Assembly: GCF_019602855.1 (NCBI RefSeq)
Contig: NZ_CP080766.1
Location: forward strand, 1,860,001-1,924,000
DNA length: 64,000 nucleotides
Direction of reading: 5' to 3'
DNA from: Cupriavidus pinatubonensis
GTDB taxonomy: Bacteria > Pseudomonadota > Gammaproteobacteria > Burkholderiales > Burkholderiaceae
Shown: in pieces, positions 1 to 8,753 of the stretch
Layout: every line of letters begins with the position of its first letter
Position numbering within the stretch: the first letter of the stretch is position 1
Program-made: the position numbers and the translations under genes
The notes under the pieces: model-generated
The model's database searches: none
Told to the model about the DNA's origin: nothing
The model's input: only the letters and a program-made list of their open reading frames with translations

Positions 1-43
1 CGGTACTCGCGTAGTGATCTCCGACACATTCGACAAGGAGCAC

Positions 44-724
44 ATGATGCGCTTGCAAGACCAGCCTCTGGGCCAACTGGCCCGCCGGATTCCTGGTGCC
101 ACCGGCATCTTCCACGGCTATGACCTCGACTTCTGCTGCGGCGGCAAGCAGACGCTGCGCGATGCCGCGGTTGCCAAGGGACTCGACGCCGATGCCATCG
201 AATCGCGTTTGCAGACCCTGCAGCGCGACAGCGAGCCCGTGCAGACCGATTGGGGTGCGGTGCCGCCGGCCTCACTGATTGCCCACATCCTCACGCGTTT
301 CCACGAGCGTCATCGCGAACAGCTTCCGGAACTGATCCGCCTCGCCCGCCGCGTGGAGCACGTGCATGGCGACCGGCCGGATTGTCCGGTCGGGCTGGCC
401 GACCATCTGGTGGCGATGCGCAGCGAACTGGAAGCGCATATGCAGAAGGAAGAACAGATCCTGTTCCCGATGCTCGCGCGCGGGCTGCAGGCGGCCGCCA
501 CGGCGCCGATCACGGTCATGCGCATGGAGCATGACGACCACGGCGAAGCGCTGCAGCGGCTGGCCGCACTGACCAACGACATCACGCTGCCGCGCGCTGC
601 ATGCAATACCTGGCGCGCGCTGTACCTGGGCCTGCGCACGCTGCGTGAAGACCTGATGGAACACATCCATCTGGAAAACAACATCCTGTTCGAGCCGGCC
701 GCAGTGGTCGCAGCGAACGACTGA
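44..724 (+). CDS. ytfE: RIC/YtfE-type di-iron protein for iron-sulfur cluster repair
   Basis: Cytosolic hemerythrin-like di-iron protein of the RIC family (YtfE/ScdA/DnrN), which repairs iron-sulfur clusters damaged by nitric oxide. The N-terminal ScdA-type domain shows the FCCGG motif, followed by a hemerythrin-like four-helix domain with histidine/glutamate clusters (HERHREQ, HMQKEEQILF, MEHDDHGEAL, HIHLENN) that fit the di-iron ligands. An AAGGAG at 35-40 precedes ATG codons at 44 and 47, so a start there (about 226 aa) is preferred over the in-frame GTG at 14. It lies 49 bp upstream of the NO reductase gene, as expected for a nitrosative stress pair. Its promoter lies outside the window. 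Confidence 0.9.
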   Translation: MMRLQDQPLGQLARRIPGATGIFHGYDLDFCCGGKQTLRDAAVAKGLDADAIESRLQTLQRDSEPVQTDWGAVPPASLIAHILTRFHERHREQLPELIRLARRVEHVHGDRPDCPVGLADHLVAMRSELEAHMQKEEQILFPMLARGLQAAATAPITVMRMEHDDHGEALQRLAALTNDITLPRAACNTWRALYLGLRTLREDLMEHIHLENNILFEPAAVVAAND

Positions 725-773
725 GTCCTCCGGACACATCCCCAAGGAAACTAACCAACAAGCGAGCCTCATC

Positions 774-3059
774 ATGGGTCCCTATCGCAGACTCTGGTTC
801 CTGCTGATCGCCGTGCTGGCGGTCACGTTCTCCCTGCTCGGCTATTACGGGGTCGAGGTCTACCGGCAAGCACCGCCGATACCGGCGAAGGTAGTAGCCA
901 GCGACGGCCGCACGCTGTTCACCGGCGACGACATCCTCGACGGCCAGACCGCCTGGCAATCGGTAGGCGGCATGCAGCTCGGCTCCATCTGGGGCCACGG
1001 CGCCTACCAGGCGCCGGACTGGACCGCCGACTGGCTGCATCGCGAACTGACCGCGTGGCTGGACCTGGCGGCGCAGCAGCAGTATGGCCGTCCATACGCC
1101 AAGCTTGACGGACCCGCGCAAGCCGGCTTGCGCGAGCAGTTGCGCACCGAGTACCGCGGCAACCAAACCGATGCGCAGACCGGTGTGCTGACGGTCTCGC
1201 CGCTGCGCGCGCAGGCCATCGCGCAGACAGCTGACTACTATGACCGCCTGTTCTCCGACTCGCCTGATCTGCACACGAGCCGCGAGCACTTCGCGATGAA
1301 GGAGAACACGCTGCCGAGCGCCGAACGCCGCGCGCAGCTTACGCACTTCTTCTTCTGGACGGCATGGGCCGCTTCCACCGCGCGTCCCGGGCACGAAGCG
1401 ACCTACACCAACAACTGGCCGCATGAGCCGCTGATCGGCAACCAGCCGACCAGCGAGAACGTGGTGTGGTCCGTGGTCAGCGTGGTGGTGTTGCTGGCTG
1501 GCGTTGGCCTGCTGGTGTGGGCCTGGGCGTTCCTGCGCGGGCAGGAAGAGAACCTGCCGCACGCGCCGACGCGCGATCCGCTGCTGGCCGTGGCGCTCAC
1601 GCCGTCCCAACGCGCGCTCGGCAAGTACCTGTTCCTCGTCGTCGCACTGTTCGTGTTCCAGGTATTCCTGGGCGGCTTCACCGCGCACTACACGGTGGAA
1701 GGCCAGAAGTTCTACGGGCTCGATGTCTCGCAGTGGTTCCCCTACTCGCTGGTGCGCACCTGGCACATCCAGAGCGCGCTGTTCTGGATCGCCACGGGCT
1801 TCCTGGCCGCGGGGCTGTTCCTCGCGCCGCTGATCAACGGCGGCAAGGACCCGAAGTTCCAGCGCCTGGGCGTCGACGTCCTGTTCTGGGCGCTCGTCGT
1901 TGTCGTGGTCGGCTCGTTCACGGGCAACTACCTGGCAATCGCGCAGATCCTGCCGGCAAACCTGAACTTCTGGCTGGGCCATCAAGGTTATGAGTATGTG
2001 GACCTTGGCCGCCTGTGGCAGATCGGCAAGTTCGCAGGCATCCTGATCTGGCTTGTGCTGATGATGCGCGGCATCTGGCCGGCGCTGCGCGCGCGCGGCA
2101 GCGATAAGAACCTGCTTGCGTTGCTGACCTCGTCGGTCGTGGCGATCGGCTTGTTCTACGGCGCGGGTCTGGCTTACGGCGAGCGTACCAGCCTGACGGT
2201 GATGGAGTACTGGCGCTGGTGGGTCGTTCACCTTTGGGTGGAGGGCTTCTTTGAAGTGTTCGCAACCACGGCGCTGGCTTTCGTGTTCTGCACGCTTGGT
2301 CTGGTATCGCGCCCGATGGCGACGGCGGCAAGCCTCGCCTCCGCGTCGCTGTTCATGCTGGGCGGCATTCCGGGCACGTTCCACCACCTGTACTTTGCTG
2401 GCACGACCACGCCGGTGATGGCAGTCGGCGCGGCATTCAGCGCGCTCGAAGTGGTGCCGCTGATCGTGCTCGGCCACGAGGCATGGGACAACTGGCGCCT
2501 GAAGGACCGTGCGCCATGGATGGCCGACCTGAAGTGGCCGCTGATGTGCTTCGTCGCCGTGGCGTTCTGGAATATGCTCGGTGCCGGCGTATTCGGCTTC
2601 ATGATCAACCCGCCGATCTCGCTGTACTACATCCAGGGCCAGAACACCACGCCGGTGCACGCCCACGCCGCGCTGTTCGGCGTGTATGGCTTCCTCGCGC
2701 TGGGTTTCACGCTGCTGGTGCTGCGCTATGTGCGCCCGGCCTACCGCCTGAGCCCTGCATTGATGAAGACGGCGTTCTGGGGATTGAACGCGGGCCTCGT
2801 GCTGATGATCAGCACCAGCCTGCTGCCGATCGGCATCATCCAGTTCCTGGCGAGCGTAGAGTATGGCACCTGGTACTCGCGCAGCGAGGCCTTCATGCAG
2901 CAGCCGATCCTGCAGACCCTGCGCTGGGTGCGCACCTTCGGCGACGTGGTGTTTATCGTCGGTGCCGTGTCGTTCGCGCTGCAGGTGGTGCTGGGGCTGG
3001 GCAACCGCACGATCATCGCGGATGTGAAGCCGGTGGGACTGGAGCCGGTCAGGCGCTGA
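774..3059 (+). CDS. norB: Nitric oxide reductase, single-subunit quinol type (qNorB)
   Basis: Membrane enzyme reducing two NO to N2O with electrons from quinol. At 761 aa it has the length of qNorB: an N-terminal extension with a periplasmic cytochrome-c-like fold lacking a heme-binding CXXCH, then a heme-copper-oxidase-type core with about twelve to fourteen membrane spans. Visible metal-site features include the HLWVEGFFE segment, the HH pair in GTFHHLYF and the HAHAALFG segment near the C terminus. No norC is adjacent, consistent with the quinol type. The ribosome binding site is weak. It follows ytfE in the same direction and completes the nitrite-to-N2O part of denitrification with the nir cluster at the other end of the window. 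Confidence 0.95.
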   Translation: MGPYRRLWFLLIAVLAVTFSLLGYYGVEVYRQAPPIPAKVVASDGRTLFTGDDILDGQTAWQSVGGMQLGSIWGHGAYQAPDWTADWLHRELTAWLDLAAQQQYGRPYAKLDGPAQAGLREQLRTEYRGNQTDAQTGVLTVSPLRAQAIAQTADYYDRLFSDSPDLHTSREHFAMKENTLPSAERRAQLTHFFFWTAWAASTARPGHEATYTNNWPHEPLIGNQPTSENVVWSVVSVVVLLAGVGLLVWAWAFLRGQEENLPHAPTRDPLLAVALTPSQRALGKYLFLVVALFVFQVFLGGFTAHYTVEGQKFYGLDVSQWFPYSLVRTWHIQSALFWIATGFLAAGLFLAPLINGGKDPKFQRLGVDVLFWALVVVVVGSFTGNYLAIAQILPANLNFWLGHQGYEYVDLGRLWQIGKFAGILIWLVLMMRGIWPALRARGSDKNLLALLTSSVVAIGLFYGAGLAYGERTSLTVMEYWRWWVVHLWVEGFFEVFATTALAFVFCTLGLVSRPMATAASLASASLFMLGGIPGTFHHLYFAGTTTPVMAVGAAFSALEVVPLIVLGHEAWDNWRLKDRAPWMADLKWPLMCFVAVAFWNMLGAGVFGFMINPPISLYYIQGQNTTPVHAHAALFGVYGFLALGFTLLVLRYVRPAYRLSPALMKTAFWGLNAGLVLMISTSLLPIGIIQFLASVEYGTWYSRSEAFMQQPILQTLRWVRTFGDVVFIVGAVSFALQVVLGLGNRTIIADVKPVGLEPVRR

Positions 3060-3066
3060 CACCAGG

Positions 3067-3099
3067 GCTCCCCTCTCCCAATTCGCGCGAGAGGGGAGC
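3067..3099. terminator. Hairpin between convergent norB and dioxygenase genes
   Basis: Perfect 11-bp inverted repeat (GCTCCCCTCTC at 3067-3077, its complement at 3089-3099) with an 11-nt loop, eight bases after the norB stop and 22 bases before the end of the convergent dioxygenase gene. There is no good T-tract on either side, so it may act as a bidirectional transcript-end hairpin rather than a textbook intrinsic terminator. Confidence 0.5.
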
Positions 3100-3120
3100 A
3101 ACCCACCAACTGTTCCGCAG

Positions 3121-3963
3121 TCAGAACGGCCGATCCCCCATGATGGTGGCGCGCTCCATCCTGCGCGGGGCCGGCCAATAGTCGCTGACCGCATAATGCT
3201 GCGTGGCCATGTTGTCCCAGATCGCCACGCTGTTCGGCCGCCAGCGGAAACGCACCTGGTACTCCGGAATCGCGGCCTGGCTCAGCAGGTAGTTCAGCAG
3301 CAGGCTCGCGCCGGGCGTCTTGTCCTGTCCGAAGCGCACGTTCTCGGGCGTGTGGTAGTTGATGAAGTGCGTGGAGAACGGCGTCACGTACAAGATCTTC
3401 TCGCCGGTGTCCGGATGCGTCCGGACCACGGGATGATCGACCAGCGGGTGCTTGCGCACCAGTTCCTCGCGCTCCTCGGTCGACATGATCGCGCCAAACG
3501 AATGCTCGATGCCATGCTTGGCGCGCAGCCCTTCGATCTTCTGCTTGATCTCTTCGGGCAGGTTCTTGTAGGCGTCGACCATATTCACCCAGATCGTGTC
3601 CCCGCCAACCTCCGGGCAGGAGATGCAGCGCAGCACCGCACCCCTGGGAGGATTCGCGCGCCACGAGGCATCGCTGTGGTAGGTGTTCTCGAAATGGTCC
3701 CGCTTCTCGCTCTTGACGATCTCGATGAGACCCGGATAGCCAGGAACCGTATTGGCGACGGGGTGGTCTTCCAGGTCGCCGAAGCGCTTCGCGAACGCGA
3801 CGTGGTCGTCGCGCGTCATCTCCTGGTCGCGGAAGAACAGTACGCGGTGCTTGAGCAGCAGCGCTTTGATCTCCGCATGCAGCGAATCGTCGCGCGCGAC
3901 ATTGCCAAGCTGCACGCCGGTCAGCTCGGCGCCGATCGAACAGGTAAGTGGATTGACTTGCAT
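3121..3963 (-). CDS. TauD/TfdA-family Fe(II)/2-oxoglutarate dioxygenase
   Basis: A 280-aa protein of the TauD/TfdA family, which hydroxylates substrates such as taurine, sulfate esters or aryloxyacetates using Fe(II), O2 and 2-oxoglutarate. The H-x-D iron motif appears as HSDASW, the distal histidine probably in TQHYA, and the 2-oxoglutarate-binding arginine in the following PAPRRMER segment. AGGAG sits 8 bases before the ATG. It is followed on the same strand by nothing but the norB terminator, and preceded 44 bp upstream by an MDR oxidoreductase gene, so the two may be co-transcribed. The substrate cannot be told from sequence; a sulfonate is possible given the nearby sulfur genes, but that is speculation. 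Confidence 0.85.
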   Translation of the reverse strand: MQVNPLTCSIGAELTGVQLGNVARDDSLHAEIKALLLKHRVLFFRDQEMTRDDHVAFAKRFGDLEDHPVANTVPGYPGLIEIVKSEKRDHFENTYHSDASWRANPPRGAVLRCISCPEVGGDTIWVNMVDAYKNLPEEIKQKIEGLRAKHGIEHSFGAIMSTEEREELVRKHPLVDHPVVRTHPDTGEKILYVTPFSTHFINYHTPENVRFGQDKTPGASLLLNYLLSQAAIPEYQVRFRWRPNSVAIWDNMATQHYAVSDYWPAPRRMERATIMGDRPF

Positions 3964-4007
3964 GGTGGCTACTCCTTGAAGGTCTGGATGTCAGCAGTCG
4001 GTCAGGG

Positions 4008-4982
4008 TCAGTCAGCCGTGAGCACGATCTTGCCCATGTGCTGGCTGCTCGCGATGTAGGCGTAGGCTTCTCCAATCGAAGCCATCGGGAAGGTCTTGTC
4101 GATCGGCAGGCGCAGCCTGCCTCCGCGGAAGAACGGCAGCAGGTCGCGTGCGCAGGCCTGGATGCAATCGAGGCGTTCCTGCTCGGTGCGCGTGCGGAAG
4201 GTTGCGCCGATCAGCTTCAGGCGGTTGTGCCACAGCAGGTTCAGGTCGAGTTGCGCGGTGCTCGCGCCGCCCAGGCGGGCAAGGTTGACGAGCCGCCCTT
4301 TCACCGCAAGGCTCCTGACATGGTCCTCGAAGACCGTGCCGCCGACCGTATCGATGATGATGTCCACGCCGCGTCGGTCGGTGGCTGCCATGATGGCGTC
4401 CACCTGGGAATCGGTGGACGCATTGACCCCGACATTGATGCCGAAGTCCGCCAGGCGTTCGAGCTTTGCGGCGGATCGCGACGATGCGATCACGGGCCGC
4501 GCGCGCATCGTCGCCGCGATCATGATCGCGGCCATGCCCACGCCGCCTGAGGCGCCGTTGATGAACACCGATTCGCCGGCCTTCAGTTCGCCGTTGCTGA
4601 CCAGTGCATCGTGGGCGGTGATGAAGACATTGGGAAACGCGGCGGCCTCGACCCAGGACACATCGTCGGGCACGGCCATCAGCGCCAGCGGGGCTGCGAC
4701 CACATACTGCGCATGGCAGCCGCGGCCGTGGCCCATGACGCGGTCGCCTTCACGCCATTGGCTCACCTGTTCGCCCACGCGCACGACCTCACCCGCGAAC
4801 TCGACCCCTGCGGTCATCGGGTCGCCGTTCCGATGCTCGCGCATGTATTTGATCTCGCCGTAGTTGAGGCCGGACGCGCGAACGCGGACCAGGACCTCGT
4901 TGGCGCCGGGCTGGGGAATGGGGATATCCCGCACCTCAAGCCGACCACCGTCGGCGCCGGCTATGACTTGTGCCGCTTTCAT
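4008..4982 (-). CDS. MDR-family NADPH:quinone oxidoreductase-like protein
   Basis: Medium-chain dehydrogenase/reductase of the quinone-oxidoreductase subgroup. The N-terminal GroES-like domain runs to about residue 120 and the Rossmann domain carries the NAD(P)H-binding GASGGVG motif; no structural zinc cysteine cluster is visible, as in zinc-independent quinone reductases. The start at 4982 (MKAAQV, 324 aa) is supported by AAAGGAG five bases upstream; a longer open frame begins at 5045 but lacks such a signal. It lies upstream of the TauD-like gene on the same strand and could act on an enone or quinone intermediate of the same unknown pathway. Confidence 0.85.
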   Translation of the reverse strand: MKAAQVIAGADGGRLEVRDIPIPQPGANEVLVRVRASGLNYGEIKYMREHRNGDPMTAGVEFAGEVVRVGEQVSQWREGDRVMGHGRGCHAQYVVAAPLALMAVPDDVSWVEAAAFPNVFITAHDALVSNGELKAGESVFINGASGGVGMAAIMIAATMRARPVIASSRSAAKLERLADFGINVGVNASTDSQVDAIMAATDRRGVDIIIDTVGGTVFEDHVRSLAVKGRLVNLARLGGASTAQLDLNLLWHNRLKLIGATFRTRTEQERLDCIQACARDLLPFFRGGRLRLPIDKTFPMASIGEAYAYIASSQHMGKIVLTAD

Positions 4983-5207
4983 GCCTTCTCCTTTGCTTTC
5001 CCCTGCATGGCAGGGTGTTGGCTGGATTGTCGCCAGAGCAGGCATTCAACGCTTGACGCGTGGCGCCACAACTTGGCCTATCGCGTCAGGCGTGAGGACC
5101 TTGCGTACGAAGCGCTGGCGCACGCGGGCGCCGGAAAGCAAAGCGGGAGCAGGGACGCCGTCAGGCCGACGGCGCAAACAAGGGATGTAGCGGGACGGGT
5201 GGCGCGA

Positions 5208-6209
5208 TCAGTGTTCCGCGCCGGTGCGCCAGCGTGTCGGCGGCATGCCGAATTGCGAGCTGAACCAGCGCGAAAAGGTGCTGACTTCCGCGAAGCCAAC
5301 CAGCATCGCCACCTGGGAGACGGGATAGCGGAGATCCGCGAGGTAGCGGCTTGCCAGCCCGCGCCGGACCTCGTTTACGAGCGAAGAGAACTCTTGCCCT
5401 TCTTGTCCGAGCCGGCGTTGCAGGGTCCGCGCGCTCATGCCGAGCTGCTGGCCGACCTGCTCGATGCTGCCTTGTCCGCGCGGCAGCAGCATATGGACCG
5501 AACGGCGTACGTTGGACGCCGTGGAAATCCTGCGCCCGCGCGGGTGCTGGTCGAGAAATTCCCTGGCGTAGCGGGCGAGATTCACATCGCCAAGCGGATT
5601 GGGACGATCGAGATCCTGCCGGTCCAGCACGATGCCATCGAAGTCGCTGCCGAACTCCACATTCGTGCCGAACAGCCGGCGATGCACGTGCAGGTTCGCG
5701 GGCGCGCCATGCGTGAAATGCACGCTGCGCGGCTTCCACTTTCCGCCGAGCATCGATTTCATCAGGCAAAGCATCGCGCCGATCGAAAGCTCGACCGGCT
5801 GGCGCCCGGGGGTCGGGCGGTCGGTGATCAACTGCAGCCGGACGATGGCGACAGCATCGGTTTCCTCGACATGGACGAGCACGGACTCGCTCAGCAGGTG
5901 GCGGTACGTCTCGAGCTGGCCGAGCGCGTGGCGCAAAGTCGGCTGGTGCTGCAGCAGCAGGCTGATCGGGCCGAAATCGGACAGGCGCCACGACTCGGCC
6001 ATCAGCAATCCGACCGCCGCGCCGCTGGACGCCTGCTCGGAGGCATCGAGCACATTCGCCAGCCACGGCTCGGGGACATGGAGGTCCGGTGAAACGATGC
6101 ATGAGCGGTCCGCCCCGACATGACGGATCATGCGCTCCGGGTCGACGCTGAGCGTGCGTGCGATCTCGGAGAACTTGACAAGTAGGGCGCTGCGAATCAG
6201 GGTGCTCAT
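5208..6209 (-). CDS. AraC-family transcriptional regulator with N-terminal effector domain
   Basis: A 333-aa activator-type regulator. The N-terminal two thirds resembles the arabinose_bd effector domain found in OruR/ArgR-like AraC proteins (GPISLLL segment near residue 80), and the last hundred residues form the double helix-turn-helix domain, ending in the typical VGFAEVSTFSRWFSSQFGMPPTRWR signature. It is a paralogue of the regulator at 8754-9809. It is encoded upstream of the dioxygenase/oxidoreductase pair and downstream of the BKACE gene, all on the minus strand, so it likely controls this cassette. Confidence 0.9.
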   Translation of the reverse strand: MSTLIRSALLVKFSEIARTLSVDPERMIRHVGADRSCIVSPDLHVPEPWLANVLDASEQASSGAAVGLLMAESWRLSDFGPISLLLQHQPTLRHALGQLETYRHLLSESVLVHVEETDAVAIVRLQLITDRPTPGRQPVELSIGAMLCLMKSMLGGKWKPRSVHFTHGAPANLHVHRRLFGTNVEFGSDFDGIVLDRQDLDRPNPLGDVNLARYAREFLDQHPRGRRISTASNVRRSVHMLLPRGQGSIEQVGQQLGMSARTLQRRLGQEGQEFSSLVNEVRRGLASRYLADLRYPVSQVAMLVGFAEVSTFSRWFSSQFGMPPTRWRTGAEH

Positions 6210-6356
6210 GTGATGGCTCAGGGGACGAATCCGTGGCTTGCGGCGCGCCGTTGCGACGCCGCGATGCCGTCACTCAAGGTATTCAGGCGCCCGTGGCGTG
6301 TCAACCTTGCGTGCGCCCGAGCTATCGTAAACACCTAGCCATCACGCACGATGGGC

Positions 6357-7415
6357 TTAGCGCGTCTTGCGCAAGTAGCCCTGCGTACCGCCGTTGCGGT
6401 TCGGCGCAAAGCCGTTGGCCTGCAGCGACTCTTCCACGGTATCGTAGAACACCCCGATCTTGCTGATCTCGCGCGCCTCTTTGGCCGTGGCAATCTCGCG
6501 GCCGAACTCGTGGGAGATGCGCACAAGCTGCTCGATCTGCTTCACGGTGCTCATCTTCGCCGTGCGCTTCTGGTTCCACAGCACGTCCTCGGTACCGCAA
6601 CGCACGTGCAAGCCCATGGCAATGCCCATCATGTTGACCGGCAGCACATTGCGCACATTGCTCTCCACGGTCACCACCGCGCCGTCGGGCACGCCGCGCA
6701 TGAAATTGCCGAGGCTGTAGACGTTCGGGGTGTCCATGCCGCCGCCGATGGCGACCCAGTTCATCACCAGCGGACCCTTGTAAAAGCCTCGGCGCATCAG
6801 GCGCTCCACTGACTCGAAGCTGTTCGTGTTGTAGCACTGAAACGCGCTCTGAATGCCCTTGGCCGTCAGGCGGCGGACGTGTTCCTCGACCCACCCGGGT
6901 TGCGCGGGCACGGTCATTTCCTTGTAGGCGTTGAAGATGGCCGGGTTCTCGCGCGAGGTGCCCCGGAAGTCGGCATCCTCGGCATGGTCGGTCACGTTCA
7001 TCTGCGAGGTGTTGACCGTGACCGTCACCTGATCCGGAGTGGGCTCCAGGTCGGCCAGCATGTGACGCGTGTCGTCGGACAGCCACTTGGCGGCCTGGCC
7101 CTCGTTCTCCGGTGCGAACGAGATCGAGCCGCCTACCTGGATGATCATCTCCGGCACGGCCTTGCGCACGCCGGCGACCAGTTCGTTGAACTTTGACAGG
7201 CGCTTGCTGCCCTTGCCGTCGAGTTCGCGCACATGCAGGTGCAGCACCGTGGCGCCCGCGTTGTAGCAATCTACGGCCTTCTGGATCTGTTCCTCCATCG
7301 TGACCGGGATGTCCTCGGGAAAGTCGGACGGCAGCCAGCCCGGCGCATACGGTGCGGCGGTGATGATCAGCGGTTGCTGGTTTTCCGGGAAAAGATGGCC
7401 GTCGAGAAAGTTCAT
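6357..7415 (-). CDS. BKACE family beta-keto acid cleavage enzyme (DUF849), long form
   Basis: Zinc-dependent TIM-barrel enzyme of the BKACE family, which condenses a beta-keto acid with acetyl-CoA and cleaves it to acetoacetate and a new CoA ester. The metal-binding HLH motif is at residues 59-61 (HLHVR) and the R-x-G-x-E-D catalytic segment at 272-277 (RCGTED), matching Arg226, Glu230 and Asp231 of the founding member Kce. The ATG at 7415 has GGAG six bases upstream and gives 352 aa; a longer frame to 7562 would overlap the promoter region. It is divergent from a Bug-type receptor gene. The natural beta-keto acid is unknown. Confidence 0.88.
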   Translation of the reverse strand: MNFLDGHLFPENQQPLIITAAPYAPGWLPSDFPEDIPVTMEEQIQKAVDCYNAGATVLHLHVRELDGKGSKRLSKFNELVAGVRKAVPEMIIQVGGSISFAPENEGQAAKWLSDDTRHMLADLEPTPDQVTVTVNTSQMNVTDHAEDADFRGTSRENPAIFNAYKEMTVPAQPGWVEEHVRRLTAKGIQSAFQCYNTNSFESVERLMRRGFYKGPLVMNWVAIGGGMDTPNVYSLGNFMRGVPDGAVVTVESNVRNVLPVNMMGIAMGLHVRCGTEDVLWNQKRTAKMSTVKQIEQLVRISHEFGREIATAKEAREISKIGVFYDTVEESLQANGFAPNRNGGTQGYLRKTR

Positions 7416-7545
7416 GGTGGTCTCCAGGGGGGAAGGGCTGCTGTCGTTGCCAGGAGTTGCCCCCTCGCATGGCGAGAAGCGCGTGTCTCCTGTTCCCGGC
7501 TTCGATCCGGTGCGTCGAGTATCGGGTTCGTCGGCCCGCCCGGAC

Positions 7546-7581
7546 TTGCTTATCCGGGACAATCGTTTGCTTTTTTGGGAC
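7546..7581. promoter_or_regulatory. Two direct repeats 21 bp apart, candidate AraC-type operator
   Basis: TTGCTTATCCGGGAC at 7546-7560 and TTGCTTTTTTGGGAC at 7567-7581 are 15-bp direct repeats (12 of 15 identical) with starts 21 bp apart, two helical turns, as in known AraC-type I1/I2 half-sites. They lie in the 343-bp divergent region (7416-7758) between the BKACE and Bug receptor genes; two AraC-type regulators flank this region. Nothing else is evident in the rest of the intergenic stretch. Binding is inferred. Confidence 0.45.
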
Positions 7582-7758
7582 GGGCTCGCCGTGGGCGCTG
7601 CTGCCGGACAGGCTTGTCACCATCGGCACAAATCTGTCGCGCGATGCAAAGCGGGGGCGGGGGCGACCCCACAGAATGCGCTGGAAGGCCATTTCAGCGC
7701 CACGCCGACGGCATCGGAGATGCCGGGCGGAGGAACAAGAGACCCCCAAGGAATTGCC

Positions 7759-8751
7759 ATGAAGCCGTTCTCCAGGATTGCGCGCCACACGCTGGCGTTG
7801 ATGACTGCCACCGTCTGCCTTATGCCTGCCGCACAGCCGGCCAGGGCTGCGGACTGGCCAACCAAGCCCGTACGGATCCTCGTCGGGGCGCCCCCCGGCG
7901 GCACGGCCGACATTGTGGCGCGCCTCTTCGCGCATGAATTGCAGCGTCCGCTCGGACAGCCCGTGATCGTCGATTACAAGGCTGGCGCAGCGGGAACCAT
8001 CGGCGTACACGGCCTGCTGTCCGCGCCGCGCGACGGGTACACCTTCCTGCTGATCCAGAAGGGCATTGCCGCGGAAGTGCCGCACGTCATGAAGGTGTCG
8101 TTCGATCCCTTCAAGGACCTGGTCCCGATCGCGCAGCTGACCCGTCAAGGTCTGGTGCTGGTCGGCAAGCCCGGCCTGCCGGCGAAGAACCTCACTGAAC
8201 TCATCGCCTATATCAAGGCGAACCCGGGCAAGATCGACTACGCGAACTACGGCGCCGGCCTGCGCGGGCAGACCATCGGCGTGCAGTTCAACCGCCTGGC
8301 GGGACTGACGACCGGCGCGGTGAGCTACAAGGGGTCGCCACCCGCGCTGCAGGACGTCATGGGCGGCCATGTGCCGCTGATGTTCGACGGCCCGGCCACA
8401 TCGCTGCCGTTCATCAAATCCGGGCAGTTGAAGGCGTTCGCCATTGCCTACCCGAAGCGCATCGCCGCACTGCCTGATGTCCCGACGTTCACCGAGCTCG
8501 GATACCCCGATCTCAAGGAAGTGAGCTGGATGGGCCTTTGGTCCGCGCCGGGCGTACCGCCGGCAGTCGTCACGAAGGTGCGCGAGGCGCTGCTCAAGGC
8601 GATGCAATCGCCGGATGTCAGAAAGAAGGTCGAGGACCTTGGCATGGAGGTCGGTTCGGCGGCTACCACGGAGGAGCTGGCCAGGGACGTGCGGGAGTCG
8701 TACGAACGCCAGGGCAAGCTGCTGCGCTCGATCGACTTTAAGCCGGAGTGA
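7759..8751 (+). CDS. Bug/TTT-type periplasmic tricarboxylate-like receptor
   Basis: A 330-aa extracytoplasmic solute receptor of the Bug (TctC-like) family. Residues 1-30 form a Sec signal peptide ending in ARA before ADWPTKPVRILVGAPPGG, the family N-terminal signature with the GGxxD-type loop. An AAGGA lies six bases before the ATG. No TctA/TctB membrane partners are adjacent, the usual situation for these highly amplified receptors in Burkholderiales. It is divergent from the BKACE gene and its 3 prime end overlaps or abuts the next regulator gene, suggesting uptake or sensing of the substrate of this cassette. Confidence 0.9.
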   Translation: MKPFSRIARHTLALMTATVCLMPAAQPARAADWPTKPVRILVGAPPGGTADIVARLFAHELQRPLGQPVIVDYKAGAAGTIGVHGLLSAPRDGYTFLLIQKGIAAEVPHVMKVSFDPFKDLVPIAQLTRQGLVLVGKPGLPAKNLTELIAYIKANPGKIDYANYGAGLRGQTIGVQFNRLAGLTTGAVSYKGSPPALQDVMGGHVPLMFDGPATSLPFIKSGQLKAFAIAYPKRIAALPDVPTFTELGYPDLKEVSWMGLWSAPGVPPAVVTKVREALLKAMQSPDVRKKVEDLGMEVGSAATTEELARDVRESYERQGKLLRSIDFKPE

Positions 8752-8753
8752 TC

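Noticed and set aside
582-3194. Very long open frame on the minus strand opposite norB
   Set aside because: It is a mirror of the high-GC norB coding sequence; the translation is arginine-, histidine- and glutamine-rich without any domain, while the plus strand is clearly NorB.
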